Source: Paracentrotus lividus
Lineage: Eukaryota > Echinodermata > Echinoidea > Camarodonta > Echinidae
Reading direction: 5' to 3'
Assembly (NCBI GenBank): GCA_940671915.1
Contig: CALNVZ010003426.1
Coordinates: forward strand, 49,108,039-49,172,038
Length of the DNA: 64,000 nucleotides
Shown here: positions 11,140 to 21,320 of the stretch, one piece after another
How the letters are laid out: each line of letters begins with the position of its first letter
How positions within the stretch are numbered: the first letter of the stretch is position 1
Made by a program: the position numbers and the translations under genes
Notes under the pieces: generated by a model
The model's database searches: none
Told to the model about the DNA's origin: nothing
What the model saw: only the letters and a program-made list of their open reading frames with translations

Positions 11140-11522
11140 GCCCAGCGCACACATTGCGATGCGATTGCACTAAGATCCAATTGCAACAAAATCGCAGAGT
11201 GTGCGCCATCCTACAACACGCTGTGACTGCGATGCGATGTGTTGCGGAAGAATCGCAGACCAAATCTCAGACATTTGACATGTCAAATCTTCCTGCGATT
11301 TTCCTGCGATTTTGATAATTTCAGCCAATCAGATTGGCTAGAGATGGAGGTTGTATTACTGCGCGCCTGCACGTAAAAGAGGGGTACCATGGTGATATGC
11401 AGCGCCTGATGCAATGTGTGCGCTGGCCTGCGATGCGACTGCGATGCGACTGCGATGCGATTGGCAATTTGTTGTAATCGGATCTTTATAGTGCAATCAC
11501 ATCGCAATGTGTGCGCTAGGCT
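11140..11522. mobile_element. TTAA-flanked MITE (piggyBac-like)
   Basis: TTAA at 11136-11139 is followed by GCCCAGCGCACACATTGCG. The right end is the inverted form (CGCAATGTGTGCGCTAGGC) followed by TTTAA. The inverted repeats extend for about 60 bp with indels (GATGCGATTGCAC, then AGATCC and AATTGCAACAAA). The right half has extra tandem TGCGATGCGAC units at 11430-11460. TTAA duplications are the hallmark of piggyBac elements. There is one extra A at the right end, so the superfamily call is tentative. Confidence 0.6.
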
Positions 11523-11775
11523 TTAAATACAAAAGTTCAATTACTCTGTCTTCTCTGAATGTATGGAACCCTTGAATAGAAGCATCATTCATAAGAGAAC
11601 AATGTACATGTAAGTACCGCAAACTAATTCTCTGTCACACAGTATAATACGTTTGTAAGAATTTTGTTGTTTTGTGCATTTGTTTTTACTCTATTATCCA
11701 GGTCTGAAACTCATAGAAAGCAAATTCCACAGTTTTTAGACAACAACAATTTTATTCTCTCTTCTGAATACCCAG

Positions 11776-11947
11776 GAAACCCTTCCACCATACCTCACGC
11801 AGTTCCATCTCCCGTCAGTCCATCTCCCGTCAATCTGTCTTGGAAAGTACAGGCAACATCCAGGAGCCTGATGAGGAGAGAGTGGCAGCAACATACCAGA
11901 GATATAGATACTACAGCAGGCTCGGACAAAATAATACTGACCACTTC
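11776..11947 (+). CDS. Candidate internal exon B (unknown gene)
   Basis: The acceptor is TTCTGAATACCCAG and the donor is CACTTC|GTAAGT. In the phase left by candidate exon A it is open for 57 codons (after completing a codon with its first base) and ends in phase 0. The peptide begins KPFHHTSRSSISRQSISRQS, then has an acidic QEPDEERVAA segment and ATYQRYRYYSRLGQNNTDHF. The SISRQ duplication and RxxS patterns suggest a phosphorylated cytoplasmic region, which is inference. I do not recognise the family. Of all exon candidates in the window this reads most like real coding sequence. Confidence 0.45.
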
Positions 11948-12218
11948 GTAAGTTGTTTTGACTCCTTGTTTCTTTTGTCCTATTAATATAATTAGTCAGA
12001 CCTGGGAAAATTTGATATTCACAAAGGGCAATTTTTATATTGTATCTCTCTCTGTTCTGCTGACTTGTATTTCTTGTCAATTTCAATAACATAACCTTAA
12101 ATTCCACATGTATGTATGTGATTTGCATTTTTGTTGATTAAAACAAAATATCCAAAATAAGCAAAATTCATATATATATTTTAGATCCTTTTCTACAAAT
12201 GTAGCACTTGTCATTCAC

Positions 12219-12374
12219 AAGCATGATACAAAGCATGATACATTGTATATATGGCCTACATTTACATGGATTGGTTCATCATTGTTTTTGTTGTCAGTAC
12301 ATCAAAAACAATGATGAACCAATCCATGTAAATGTAGGCCATATATACGATGTATCATGCTTTGTATCATGCTT
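12219..12374 (+). repeat. 72-bp near-perfect inverted repeat with 12-nt loop
   Basis: Arms 12219-12290 and 12303-12374 are reverse complements except for one position, which would be a G·U pair in + strand RNA. The loop is TTGTCAGTACAT, and the same 12 bases recur at 12384-12395 immediately after the right arm, across the putative acceptor of exon C. A transcript would form a very long dsRNA stem directly upstream of that acceptor. The structure is seen directly; any small-RNA or splicing role is inference. Confidence 0.9.
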
Positions 12375-12390
12375 TTTTTTTCGTTGTCAG

Positions 12391-12447
12391 TACATGGGGG
12401 TCACAGAAAGAGCCTTCACGCGGCGATCCCTGTCAGGCTGTTTTCCA
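12391..12447 (+). CDS. Candidate exon C (unknown gene), right limit uncertain
   Basis: TTTTTTTTTCGTTGTCAG is a good acceptor. In the phase 0 left by exon B the frame reads YMGVTERAFTRRSLSGCFP and is open. No strong donor follows; the best is CCA|GTTTGC near 12447, which would keep phase 0 into the segment at 12543. Recorded because three consecutive candidates keep phase, but the end is a guess. Confidence 0.25.
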
Positions 12448-12542
12448 GTTTGCGATTCTTTCTATCACCTTTCCCTCTCTCTCTATCTAACTTTGTTATC
12501 TTACTGATTACCTTTCCTCATTGTACCTTCATGCCTCTCCAG

Positions 12543-12728
12543 ACTACTATTGTTGACGGAGCCCAGGGTCAAACACTTGGGTCCTTTTTAGGACCGGCCC
12601 TGAGCATTATCTCGTCTAACATCGAAGGTTTATCCGAACCACTCATCTCGAGCTCCATCCACGTCGACGCGCCCACCCTCATCTCCACCCCATGCGACTC
12701 AGAATCGTCGCCAGCCTCCACCCAGTAG
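12543..12728 (+). CDS. Candidate terminal exon D or DIRS gag tail
   Basis: The acceptor-like CATGCCTCTCCAG precedes an open frame starting TTIVDGAQGQTLGSFLGPAL, ending SESSPASTQ and a TAG. It could be the last exon of the same unknown gene, since the phase is compatible with the weak donor at 12447. It could instead be the C-terminal part of a DIRS gag. Composition is Ser/Thr/Pro-rich with no recognisable domain. Confidence 0.25.
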   Translation, partial: TTIVDGAQGQTLGSFLGPALSIISSNIEGLSEPLISSSIHVDAPTLISTPCDSESSPASTQ

Positions 12729-12889
12729 CGGCGGACGCAGCCTGATTTCATACAATGAAAGTATCGGGCCCATGCGTAAACATAATAGAGCAGCTTTTGT
12801 CCCCAGACAATAATTGGGCCCGAGAAATGTATCCAATTCGGATATCTAGAATACGTGCCTGTCCACCCTCCACCATCTACCAGACAAAA

Positions 12890-14960
12890 AGTAATTAGTT
12901 ATCCCATATTGCAGGAAGACTATAAGCTATTTAAAAGATGCTTGGTCTTAGATTACCTCAGATCCGCGGATATTGAATTCCTTTTTAGGATACAAGATAA
13001 ATTTTATATCTAACCCTGCTCAGTATCACCCACCTTGTAATATTCCTTTCTCGGGAGAGGAAGAAAATGCTATCGATAAAGAAATTGTCAGTCGTATTGA
13101 AAAGCAGGCACTTAAAGAAACGCTATTAAAGTGATTGCAATTTTTGTCCACAATTTTCACAGTGGGCAAAAAATCTGGTGAAATACGAACATTTTAAAAT
13201 GGAGCATTTTAAGTTTGTCAATTGATGGCTAAAAGAGGCTTTTTTTTCAATTCCAAACCTGCGTTGCATGCACAATGCACGCACAGGTCGTGGGTCAATT
13301 TCTGCGATTCCTGCGTTTCTGTAGTAAGGGTATATCGGAAAAACTTCCTGCACGTCGTACAGGCAACGTACCTGCATGGCAACACGCCGCACGAATTTTC
13401 TACGAAATCCATCGTAGGGAGTTGCACGTCGAAGATATGCGGCGAGTTGTGACCGCCGCATTACCTTTCATTCCGCTGGCGAAAGAAGTTTTATAGTTTC
13501 AATGCCTTCCTTTTGGATTAACTTCAGCTCCTCGGGTATTCACGAAAATTATAAAACCCATAATATTGTTGCAATATGAGCGAAAGTTATCAAAGAGATT
13601 TATTTAGATGACATTTTGATTTTCGCTCGCGCTCGAACTAGACGAGAAAGCAAAGAAAATACATAATTTGTGTTGAATTTGCTACATCTTTTGAGTTTGC
13701 AATCAATAACACCAAATCAAGTTTGGAAGCACAAACGTCAATAACCTTTTGGGATTTATTATTAACTCAACACAAATGACTATCATTCTACCACCTGAAA
13801 AGGTACAGAAATTGCAATCGCTTGGGAATGCGATATTGATTGCTCGGCCAAGTCAAAATCCGTAATTTTACATTGTTTCGTCCTTTGATGCCTTCCCACA
13901 GGGTAAATCGCATTTTCACGTTCTTGAATTCACGAAAACAAAAGCCTTGTTAAAATCAAATGGAAATTTTGATGCTTGTTTTTCGTTACACTCTTTGGTG
14001 CGTAAAGAAATGGCTTTCAATTGTTTCAATGGAATTCAAGACTGTTATTCACCCCTCCTATTAGCATTGCAATATCGACTGATGCAAGTAAATCTGGATG
14101 GGTGCCGTTCTGAGATAGATTATTCATACTCCCAAGGCACCTGGTCCTCAAAAGAGAAGGATTTGCATATCAATGAACTTGAAATACTCGCAATATACGC
14201 AATGCCTTATTGTCAATATGTGGCACATATATTATGTAAACAAACATATCCATGTTAAATCGGATAACAGTCCTTCAGTTTCATAGTCCTATACATCAAT
14301 AAGTTAGGTGAAAATGTGCCTAGACTTAACGCTATCTCAGCAAAATGTTTTGGATCAAATAATCAGTATCCCATATCACTCACCGGTGCCAATAATTGCA
14401 CAATTGATCTATTGTAAGTGTATAAAGAATTGCAACTTTTACCTCACATTTTCCAATTTTTGTTAGAAAGAATTCAATGTAATGACATTCCGGATGTTGA
14501 CCTTCTTGCTTCAAGGTACAACAAGCAATTGCCTAGCTTCGTTTCATGGGAGAGAGTACCTGAAACAGTGGCTATAGGTGCATTTTCTTTCTCCTGGAAA
14601 GATATCTTTCCTTATATGATTCCTCCCTTTTGTATCATTTCCAAAGTTTGGAACAAGATTTGAGCAGACCAAACAAAATGGGCCATTCTCATTGTCCCAA
14701 ATTGGAAAGCACAACCCTGGTTTCCAGTGCTGCTCGACCAACTTGCCGCCCCTCCAATTCTTCTTCCGGAGGGCTGTATCGTTCCTCAACCTCAACGGAT
14801 TACGTTGGGAAACACCCGTTATAATTGTTCGCCTCTTGAAAGGAGTCTTTTAATAAGGACCCTCCTTGATCTAGGTATAGCAGTACCTGGAATGTATCTT
14901 CTGTCTTGGGTTTCCTTTCTTCACTTCCAAAGAATAGGGAGTTATCTTTACTTAGTTTGA
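12890..14960 (+). pseudogene. DIRS reverse transcriptase / RNase H remnant
   Basis: Reading across frames, the order of DIRS pol motifs is preserved. An N-terminal ITSDPRIL-like segment lies at about 12950, and FSGEEENAIDKEIV at 13050-13095. The core LPFGLTSAPRVFTK is at 13505-13550, and the catalytic YLDD at 13601-13612, followed by ILIFAR. LGFIINSTQMTI follows at about 13760, and an RNase H-type GTWSSKEKDLHINELEI at about 14140-14190. DVDLLASRYNKQLPSFVSW lies at about 14490-14550. Frameshifts, stops and a ~150 bp foreign repeat (13343-13490) between the fingers and palm regions disable it. YLDD is intact. The direction matches the gag and YR remnants. Confidence 0.8.
13343..13490 (+). repeat. 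Short repeat fragment shared with 33190 and 37640
   Basis: GCACGAATTTTCTACGAAAT, then CCATCG, GAGTTGCACGTCGAAG and GGCGAGTTGTGACCGC are shared with 37650-37715 and with 33205-33270. Here the block disrupts the DIRS RT just before its core, so it arrived after the DIRS element. No termini are defined. Confidence 0.6.
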
Positions 14961-16269
14961 GCCAAAAGTGGGCTTAAACAGCCCTTGTTTCTGCTCAACG
15001 AACGCAGACGTTAATGTACAAGATTTTTTGCACTTATCTGCTTATCTGAGAACTATACTATTGTCAATGTTTTAAAGACTACCACGCCAAAGAAGGGTAT
15101 TGGCAAACAAGATGTAAAATTGCCATCTTATAATGCGAACCGAAAGCTTTGTGTAACCCCATGAAAGTCATGAAACTAAACTTTTTCTTTCCTCACGAAA
15201 ACCCCATCAATCAGTTATTACATAATAATACGCTTGCACGATGGATGAAATCTGTGTTTTCTGCATTGGGCATCGATACCAATATTTTCTCTGCCCATAG
15301 TTTCCTTAATGCATCAACATGATCAACTTCTTCCGCCTTTGCACAAGGAGTGACCCTCAGCGAGATTATGAAAACGGCGAACTGGTCTAATGCTAAGACC
15401 TTTTCGGAATTATAGGGTACATGCAGGTAATATGGGCCCCCTAAGCTCATTTGGGCGATTCTTTGAAAAGTGAACCTTTTTTGGGAAAAAATAAAGTTTG
15501 TCTTTTTTGTTTTTAAGCTGCACATTCATATAGATCATTGTCTGAAGTTTCATGAAATGCATTTTTTATCTTAATTTTACAAATTTTTCATGCTCATTTG
15601 CATAAATTAACATGCAAAAATTTTGAATAGAAAAATGGTACGTAAAATATAATTTGTTTGACCCTGACTTGATTGTATATGCTGGTCTCCTTACTTTGAT
15701 TATTGTCATTATACCCTTTTTTAACTTCATTCCTTTAAATTTAAATGAAAAATAATAGTGTTGAATTGATTGTTTTAAGAGAATTAACTAAAGAAATCAA
15801 CTGCCATCAAATGTCACACACGTGACCCAAAAACACGAAAAGTTAACGCCCTCCGAAAACCATGGTTCCATTTTTATTACAATTTTTTCTCCAAAGCTAG
15901 ATATAATGTGCCTTGCATCTCACCAAATATGAAGCCATGATAGCTTTTAATTTAGTTATTAATTAACTTTGAAATTGGTCACACACGTGACCCACGGGTC
16001 ACGTGTGTGACCAACTATGGTCATGCCTTAAAAAAGGGGACCAGGCTATGGTCATGCCTTAAAAAAGGGGACCAGGCTATTAGGCCATTCTTTGAAAAGT
16101 GAACCTTTTGGGGACAAATAAATTTTTGCTTTTTGATTTTAAGCTGCATATTCAAATTTATCTAATATTTCTTCAAGCTAGATTTAATGTACCTGCATCT
16201 CACTAAATATGAATCCATGACAAGTTTTAATTTGATTATTAATTAGCAAACAATGGTCACACACGTGAC

Positions 16270-18440
16270 CTGTGGATGGGGGGGCTTCATAAATTCTGAT
16301 TATTTCACTTTCATTGGCTGAAATTATTAATTAGCATTATTATGCTCCAAAATAGTTTTGCAATAATTTTTGCGAAAAAAAAAACAACAAAAAGAACAAA
16401 CAAACAAACAAACTAAAGGTAAAAAAAAAACCAAGGAAATACATAAGAAATTCATAAAACAATCAAATACACAAGGAATTGAGTTCGATATCAATTTTAT
16501 TTCCAAGTACAATGGTTAGGAATCCTATAAAGATTATGCAAACACAAAATTAGCATTCCAGAAGCTGTAGTTTGTCAATTGAACAAAAATTATGATTTCA
16601 TGCAATGCGTAAATTAGCATAATTAATTCATATAAAATAAATTTATTTATTATATGGGAAAATTAACAATGCCTTCTTGTAGTTATATTACACACTACCA
16701 TCGTGCAAATTTTCGGCGCGCTCGGCGCGATCAACAGCAGATCTTATAGGGGGCATCATGGCCCCCCTCCCTTACCCGCCCCTCCCCATCTTGACAGCTA
16801 CCCAAAACACCCCATTGATCTTGATAGGGTTGAGTTTATAATAATTTTACCACAGCGGATTAATCTGTAATTGCTCAAATGTACATTCATTGCATAATAC
16901 AATAATAATTCATTTTTCTGTACAATTTGCCATAGGTCACCCACGTGACCCACTAAAATGTCACACACGTGACCGACATCACGATATAAAATAATAGATA
17001 AAAAGAAATTTCAGAGATATCTCCTATCCAGTGGTATTTTTTGGTAACAGGTCCATATCAGTCCTCACAGCAATAAGAAACTTCATCATTTTAAAACTCA
17101 CAGGAATTTCAAAATGAAATTTAACTTTCAAAATCATGCTGTTCTGTGAAGTCACACACTGACCCACGTCTTTTGACCTCTGACCTTGAACATGCATATT
17201 GTAAATATCAAAAAATATTTAACAATATAGCCAGAACACATATATTAGCATGAATATAAACATTGAATCAGTATATNNNNNNNNNNNNNNNNNNNNNNNN
17301 NAGGCAATGTGCTGAAGTTCATGAACCTGATGTTTTTCGTGATTTTTGCAATATTGTTCCATGTCTATTTGCATAAATTAACATAAGGATTAATGAATGA
17401 AAACGGTAAATAAATATCATTTTTTATAACCCTGACTGGAATGGATATGCTGTGCCTTATTGGATTACTCATTATTATTATTTCCTCTATTCCTTTTATC
17501 TAACCCCAAAATATATGTTGTTAAAATTGATATTATTAAGATAATCACCCTGGAAATGAATTGCCCTCAAATGCCACACACAAGTAACCAGAAAACACAC
17601 AAAGGTTTATGCCCCGTCTTAACATGGCTCTGGTATTATCATAATTATTTCTTCAAAGCTAGATTTAATGTACCTGCATCTCACTAAATATGAATCCATG
17701 ACAAGTTTAATTTGATTATTAATTAGCAAACAATGGTCACACACGTGACCTGCTGGATGGGGGGGGGGCGGTCATAAATTCTGAGTTATTTTTCACTTTC
17801 ATTGGCTGAAATTATTATATTAGCTTATTATGCTCCAAAATAGTTTTGCAATAATTTTTGCGAAAAAAAAAAAACAACAAAAAGAACAACAAACAAACAA
17901 ACTAAAGTAAAAAAACCAAGGAAATACATAAGAAATTCATAAAACAATCAAATACACAAGGAATTGAGTTCGATATCAATTTATTTCCAGTACAATGGTT
18001 AGGAATCCATATAAGATTATGCAAACACAAAATTAGCATTCCAGAAGCTGTAGTTTGTCAATTAAGACAAAATTATGATTTCATGCAATGCGTAAATTAC
18101 ATAATTAATTCATATAAATATAATTTATTATTTATTGGGAAAATTAACAATGCCTTCTTGTAGTTATATTACACACTACCATCGTGCAAATTTTCGGGCG
18201 CTCGGGCGCGATCAACAGCCAGATCTTATAGGGGGCATCATGGCCCCCCTCCCTTACCCGCCCCTCCCCAGTCTTGACAGCTACCCAAAACACCCCATTG
18301 ACTGACCTATAGGGTTGAGTTTATAATATTTACCACAGGCGGATTATGTGTGTGGCTCATAATGTACATTATTCTCTCATATTTTTAAAATTGTTAGAGT
18401 TATAGCCAATTAAAGTCAAGATTTTGCATAATTTCGGTCA
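16270..18440. repeat. Block duplicated on both sides of the 25-N gap
   Basis: 16183-16980 and 17657-18440 align along their length, including GGGGGCATCATGGCCCCCCT and an AAAAACAACAAAAAGAAC tract. They differ mainly by one- and two-base insertions or deletions, many at homopolymers. This pattern fits two noisy versions of one locus on either side of an unresolved join better than a real tandem duplication. Confidence 0.65.
17277..17301. other. Assembly gap, 25 N
   Basis: Exactly 25 N, the same size as the other gap at 35445. Equal fixed-length gaps are placeholders from gap filling rather than measured distances. Confidence 0.95.
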
Positions 18441-19458
18441 CACACGTGACCAAGAATGGTCCATTTGCCTAATTTGCATAAAATTACGAAATGACACACA
18501 GTCCAAGTTTTGTTTATATGAATCAATAACTACTTCTCTAACTTTTATTGTGAAGAAAAAACAATTTTCACCAACCCCCCTGTCTGGAATATTCAAATGT
18601 TGATGTCATTACCAAAGTGCCCATATTGCCTGCATGTGCAGGTAATATGGGCACATGTATTTAATGTATGTTTTAAGAACTACAATGACTCTACCATGTC
18701 TGGAATTTGCTTAAAATGTTGAAAATCATTAACTTTAAGACATAATTTTAAATTATATGACCCTTCAGTAAATCCTTTGACTATATATTTCATTGTTATG
18801 TATTTTGTATATTATATCTTTTTTAAATATTATTTAAGTGTTATTTTCATTATACAAGTCAATATTGGCCTACAATAAGTTATTTATATTAATTATATAC
18901 TGTGAATACACCCAAAAAAATCGTAGCAAATAGATTGATGCCTCATCCCAATTCTAAGTACCAGAATCATTTCCGCCATTTCGGATGTCCCATATTACCT
19001 GCACTAATGTTGCTGTGTCAGGCAAGCATTCAATGCCATATTGCACCCCTTCAATAAAACAAAATGACCTGTACACGCTAGTATGATCAAAATTAAACTA
19101 TAAGCTTACTATATATACAAAACAATTGAGGTTACCCCCTCAAACACTCTTTCACCATCACATTCTGTGAAATATCAAATTTTACATCAGGGTAAAATAT
19201 GCCGTAGGTTTTAGCTACCTTGTTGGTTTTCAGCAATTTTCTCAGATAAATTTCGCCATCAGATGCTCTCACGACGATATATTTTCGTATACAGTTCATA
19301 TGAACAACATTATGGTGCTCACACCGGTCAACGGTCACCGGTCGACGGTCACGACATGATTTGCTTCAGGTGGCCCATATTACCTGCTGGCCCATATTAC
19401 CTGCATGTACCCTACTTAAAACCAAGCGATAATTCCTTCGGACTTAGGGTTCTTAATA

Positions 19459-20894
19459 CAGGCCCGTAACTAGGATTTTTCCGGGGGGTTCGAAAATTGA
19501 AAAGTGGACCTTTTCTAAAACAGCAAACCTTGCGAGCCGAAAATTTTGGCTTATAACTACCCGAAGGCAGTTTATTTAACTCATGATTTTCTTTATAATT
19601 CCTCTACGAGGTGATGATAACCTCCCTTTTAGCAAAATATGTTGTGAACACGAAGCGTGAGCGGAAAATTTAACATTATATTACTTCACTTTTGGAGTCA
19701 GGAATCAGTCAATGGGACTTTTTATGAAAACTCTACGAGCGCGAAGCGCGAGCCGAAAATTTTGGCTTATAATGACCTTAAGGTAGTGTATTTTTTTAAT
19801 ACTTTTTTCCTTTTATTTTTACAGATCCGTAATCAGGATTTTTCCTAAAGGTTTAAAAATGTGAAAGCAGACTCTTCGCAAGCATTAAACTTGCGAGCGC
19901 GAAGCGCGAGCCGGAAAATTTTGCTGTTTAATGGCCTGAATGTGGTATGTTATATGCACAGTTTGTCTCTTATATCTTTCTGTTTTCTTTTAATTCCATA
20001 ACAAGTTAATGATCACGTGAACTTTGCCTTGTATTTCAGGCATATTTTGCCTTATTTCTACTTTCAATATTCATCCACACACAGATGACCGAATTCCCAA
20101 AGATGCGGGGCGAAAAAAAACCAACACAAAATCATATGAATGCTGTGAATTTGAAGCACATTTCTTTTTAACCTATAATTCGGCCTATCGAACGGGAGGT
20201 CGAGTGGACATGGCGAGCGCAAAGCGCGAGCCGAAAATTTTGCTTACATTTTTTAAAACTTACATGGAGGCTGTGCATTTAAAGCACATTTGCTTTTATT
20301 TTTATATTCCTAACTAACAAGATGATATTCACCTCCCTTGAATTTGAAATGCGAGCATGAAGCCGAAAGGAAAAGCTCTTATTTAAATGACTCATAATTT
20401 CATTTTTTATGTAATCTCTCTTGAAAACCAGGGATGAAGGATAAGCGGGGGGGGGGGGGGGCTGTAGGCCCTCCAATTCTATCTGTAGACACTTACAAAA
20501 ATGCGAAAAGATTATATAGTTTTCCGTGTGTTCAGCGAATCAACTTTGTACCCCCCCGCAATTCCTGCCCCAAACACTTTTAAAACGCACCGCGGTCTAT
20601 AAATATGCGAGCGCCAGCGAAAATATTGCACACACCTATCTGAAAAATGTGGATTTTGTCCACTTTTTTCATAATTTAGCTCATGAACATTTTGTAGGTC
20701 TATTTAAGAATCCGCAGAGCATTTTGTGCATAAAAGTGGGGGTTTCCACCCCTTTTCTTTTCACTTTTCTTTCTTTCTTTGCTTTTTCTTTTTTTTCTTT
20801 TTTTTTTTTTTGGTCAGCGGACCCTACTCGCCAGCGGGGGGGGGGGGTGTCATTCGACCCCCCCCCGAACCCCCCTCCCCTAGTTACGGGCCTG
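19459..20894. mobile_element. TA-flanked CAGGCCCGTAACTAGG element with GCGC-motif repeats
   Basis: CAGGCCCGTAACTAGG at 19459 is repeated inverted at 20879-20894, and TA flanks both ends. Inside are about seven ~100-300 bp sub-repeats marked by GCGAAGCGCGAGCCGAAAATTTT or eroded versions (19529, 19650, 19735, 19893, 20214, 20350, 20605). Homopolymer C/G and T runs lie near the right end. A fragment of the same right end occurs at 48720-48800. It is inserted in the DIRS recombinase frame. Confidence 0.7.
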
Positions 20895-21132
20895 TAATAG
20901 CACGTCTAAGTACGAATTGCTTGATTCTTGTTGAAAAATATGATATTTTAATTCGTTTGTGAGATATGAAAGACAAACAGAAATTGTGATTCATGTCAGG
21001 AAGGCTTTCCTTCTGTTTTTTGGACATGATTGTTACAAGACTTGAAACATGAACAAATAATTTCGTGAAATTATATTTGATCGAATTCGTGGTCATAGGA
21101 TATGTCATCTTCTTTGGGTTTTTGCTTTGAAG

Positions 21133-21252
21133 ATGCTAACCTGTGAAGACTTGTACGAGTATTATGTAATAGAATTCCTAAATTATGCGAATAATTTATG
21201 AAGTATAATTAGAATTCTATTAATAATAATAAGAAGTACAAGTCGAAGAGGT
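21133..21252 (+). repeat. DIRS internal complementary region (ICR)
   Basis: 21133-21169 is the reverse complement of the element's left outer end (8188-8224). 21170-21252 is the reverse complement of its right outer end (24930 back to 24872, then 23471 to about 23449, across the inserted 1.4 kb element). The two halves meet at one point, exactly as expected of the ICR that bridges both ends during DIRS cDNA circle formation. This is the strongest structural evidence for the DIRS call. Confidence 0.8.
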
Positions 21253-21320
21253 CCCTCCCTTCCTTTGGGTGAGTAATCTTTACTTTTCCCCTCTCTTTTC
21301 CATAGAAGATGACATTAATA

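Larger units (their letters stand above)
9325..12740 (+). other. Foreign block inside the DIRS element, exon-like content
   Basis: DIRS gag similarity stops near 9320 and DIRS RT similarity resumes around 12750-12900. The block between has no DIRS character. It contains three or four segments with consensus splice sites and compatible phases (9468, 11776, 12391, 12543), one TTAA-flanked MITE (11140) and a 72 bp inverted repeat (12219). No terminal repeats of the block itself were recognised. Its origin is undecided: captured host gene fragment, unrecognised intron-bearing element, or assembly join. Confidence 0.45.
15808..18455. repeat. Dispersed GTCACACACGTGAC motif
   Basis: At least eight copies: near 15812, 15977, 15997 (inverted), 16257, 16936 (variant), 16963, 17735 and 18439. 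Two neighbouring copies at 15977-16012 form a 16-bp-arm palindrome. Each contains the E-box CACGTG. Copies sit in otherwise diverged sequence, so the motif is better conserved than its context. Confidence 0.75.
15415..19412. mobile_element. 4-kb TA-flanked element with GGGTACATGCAGG termini
   Basis: GGGTACATGCAGGTAATATG at 15415 is repeated inverted at 19393-19412, and TA flanks both sides, so a TA target duplication is clear. Related internal copies of the terminus occur at 18625-18655 (back to back), 18985-19000 and 19375-19390. The interior is made of diverged sub-repeats containing GTCACACACGTGAC and AAGTGAACCTTTT words. It also holds the 25-N gap at 17277 and a suspicious internal duplication around it. 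No transposase is recognisable. Confidence 0.7.
14961..20933 (+). pseudogene. DIRS tyrosine recombinase remnant, split by two insertions
   Basis: The YR region follows the RNase H domain: a KTTTPKKGIGKQ-like segment near 15075, LARWMKSVFSALGIDTNIFSAH at 15234-15302 and GVTLSEIMKTANWSNAKTF at 15350-15404. The catalytic block H-x-x-R is degraded (HSFLNAST where an arginine is expected). The frame is cut at 15414 by the element 15415-19412, just at the tyrosine codon. It resumes at 19414 with LKPSDNSFGLRVL, is cut again at 19458 by the element 19459-20894, and resumes at 20895 with a short tail to a stop near 20933. Both interruptions are at TA and leave the frame continuous when ignored. The enzyme would catalyse integration of the circular DIRS cDNA. 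Confidence 0.75.

Noticed and set aside
12219..12374. Canonical miRNA precursor
   Set aside because: The stem is far longer and more perfect than a miRNA hairpin; a recent inverted duplication fits better unless small-RNA data say otherwise.
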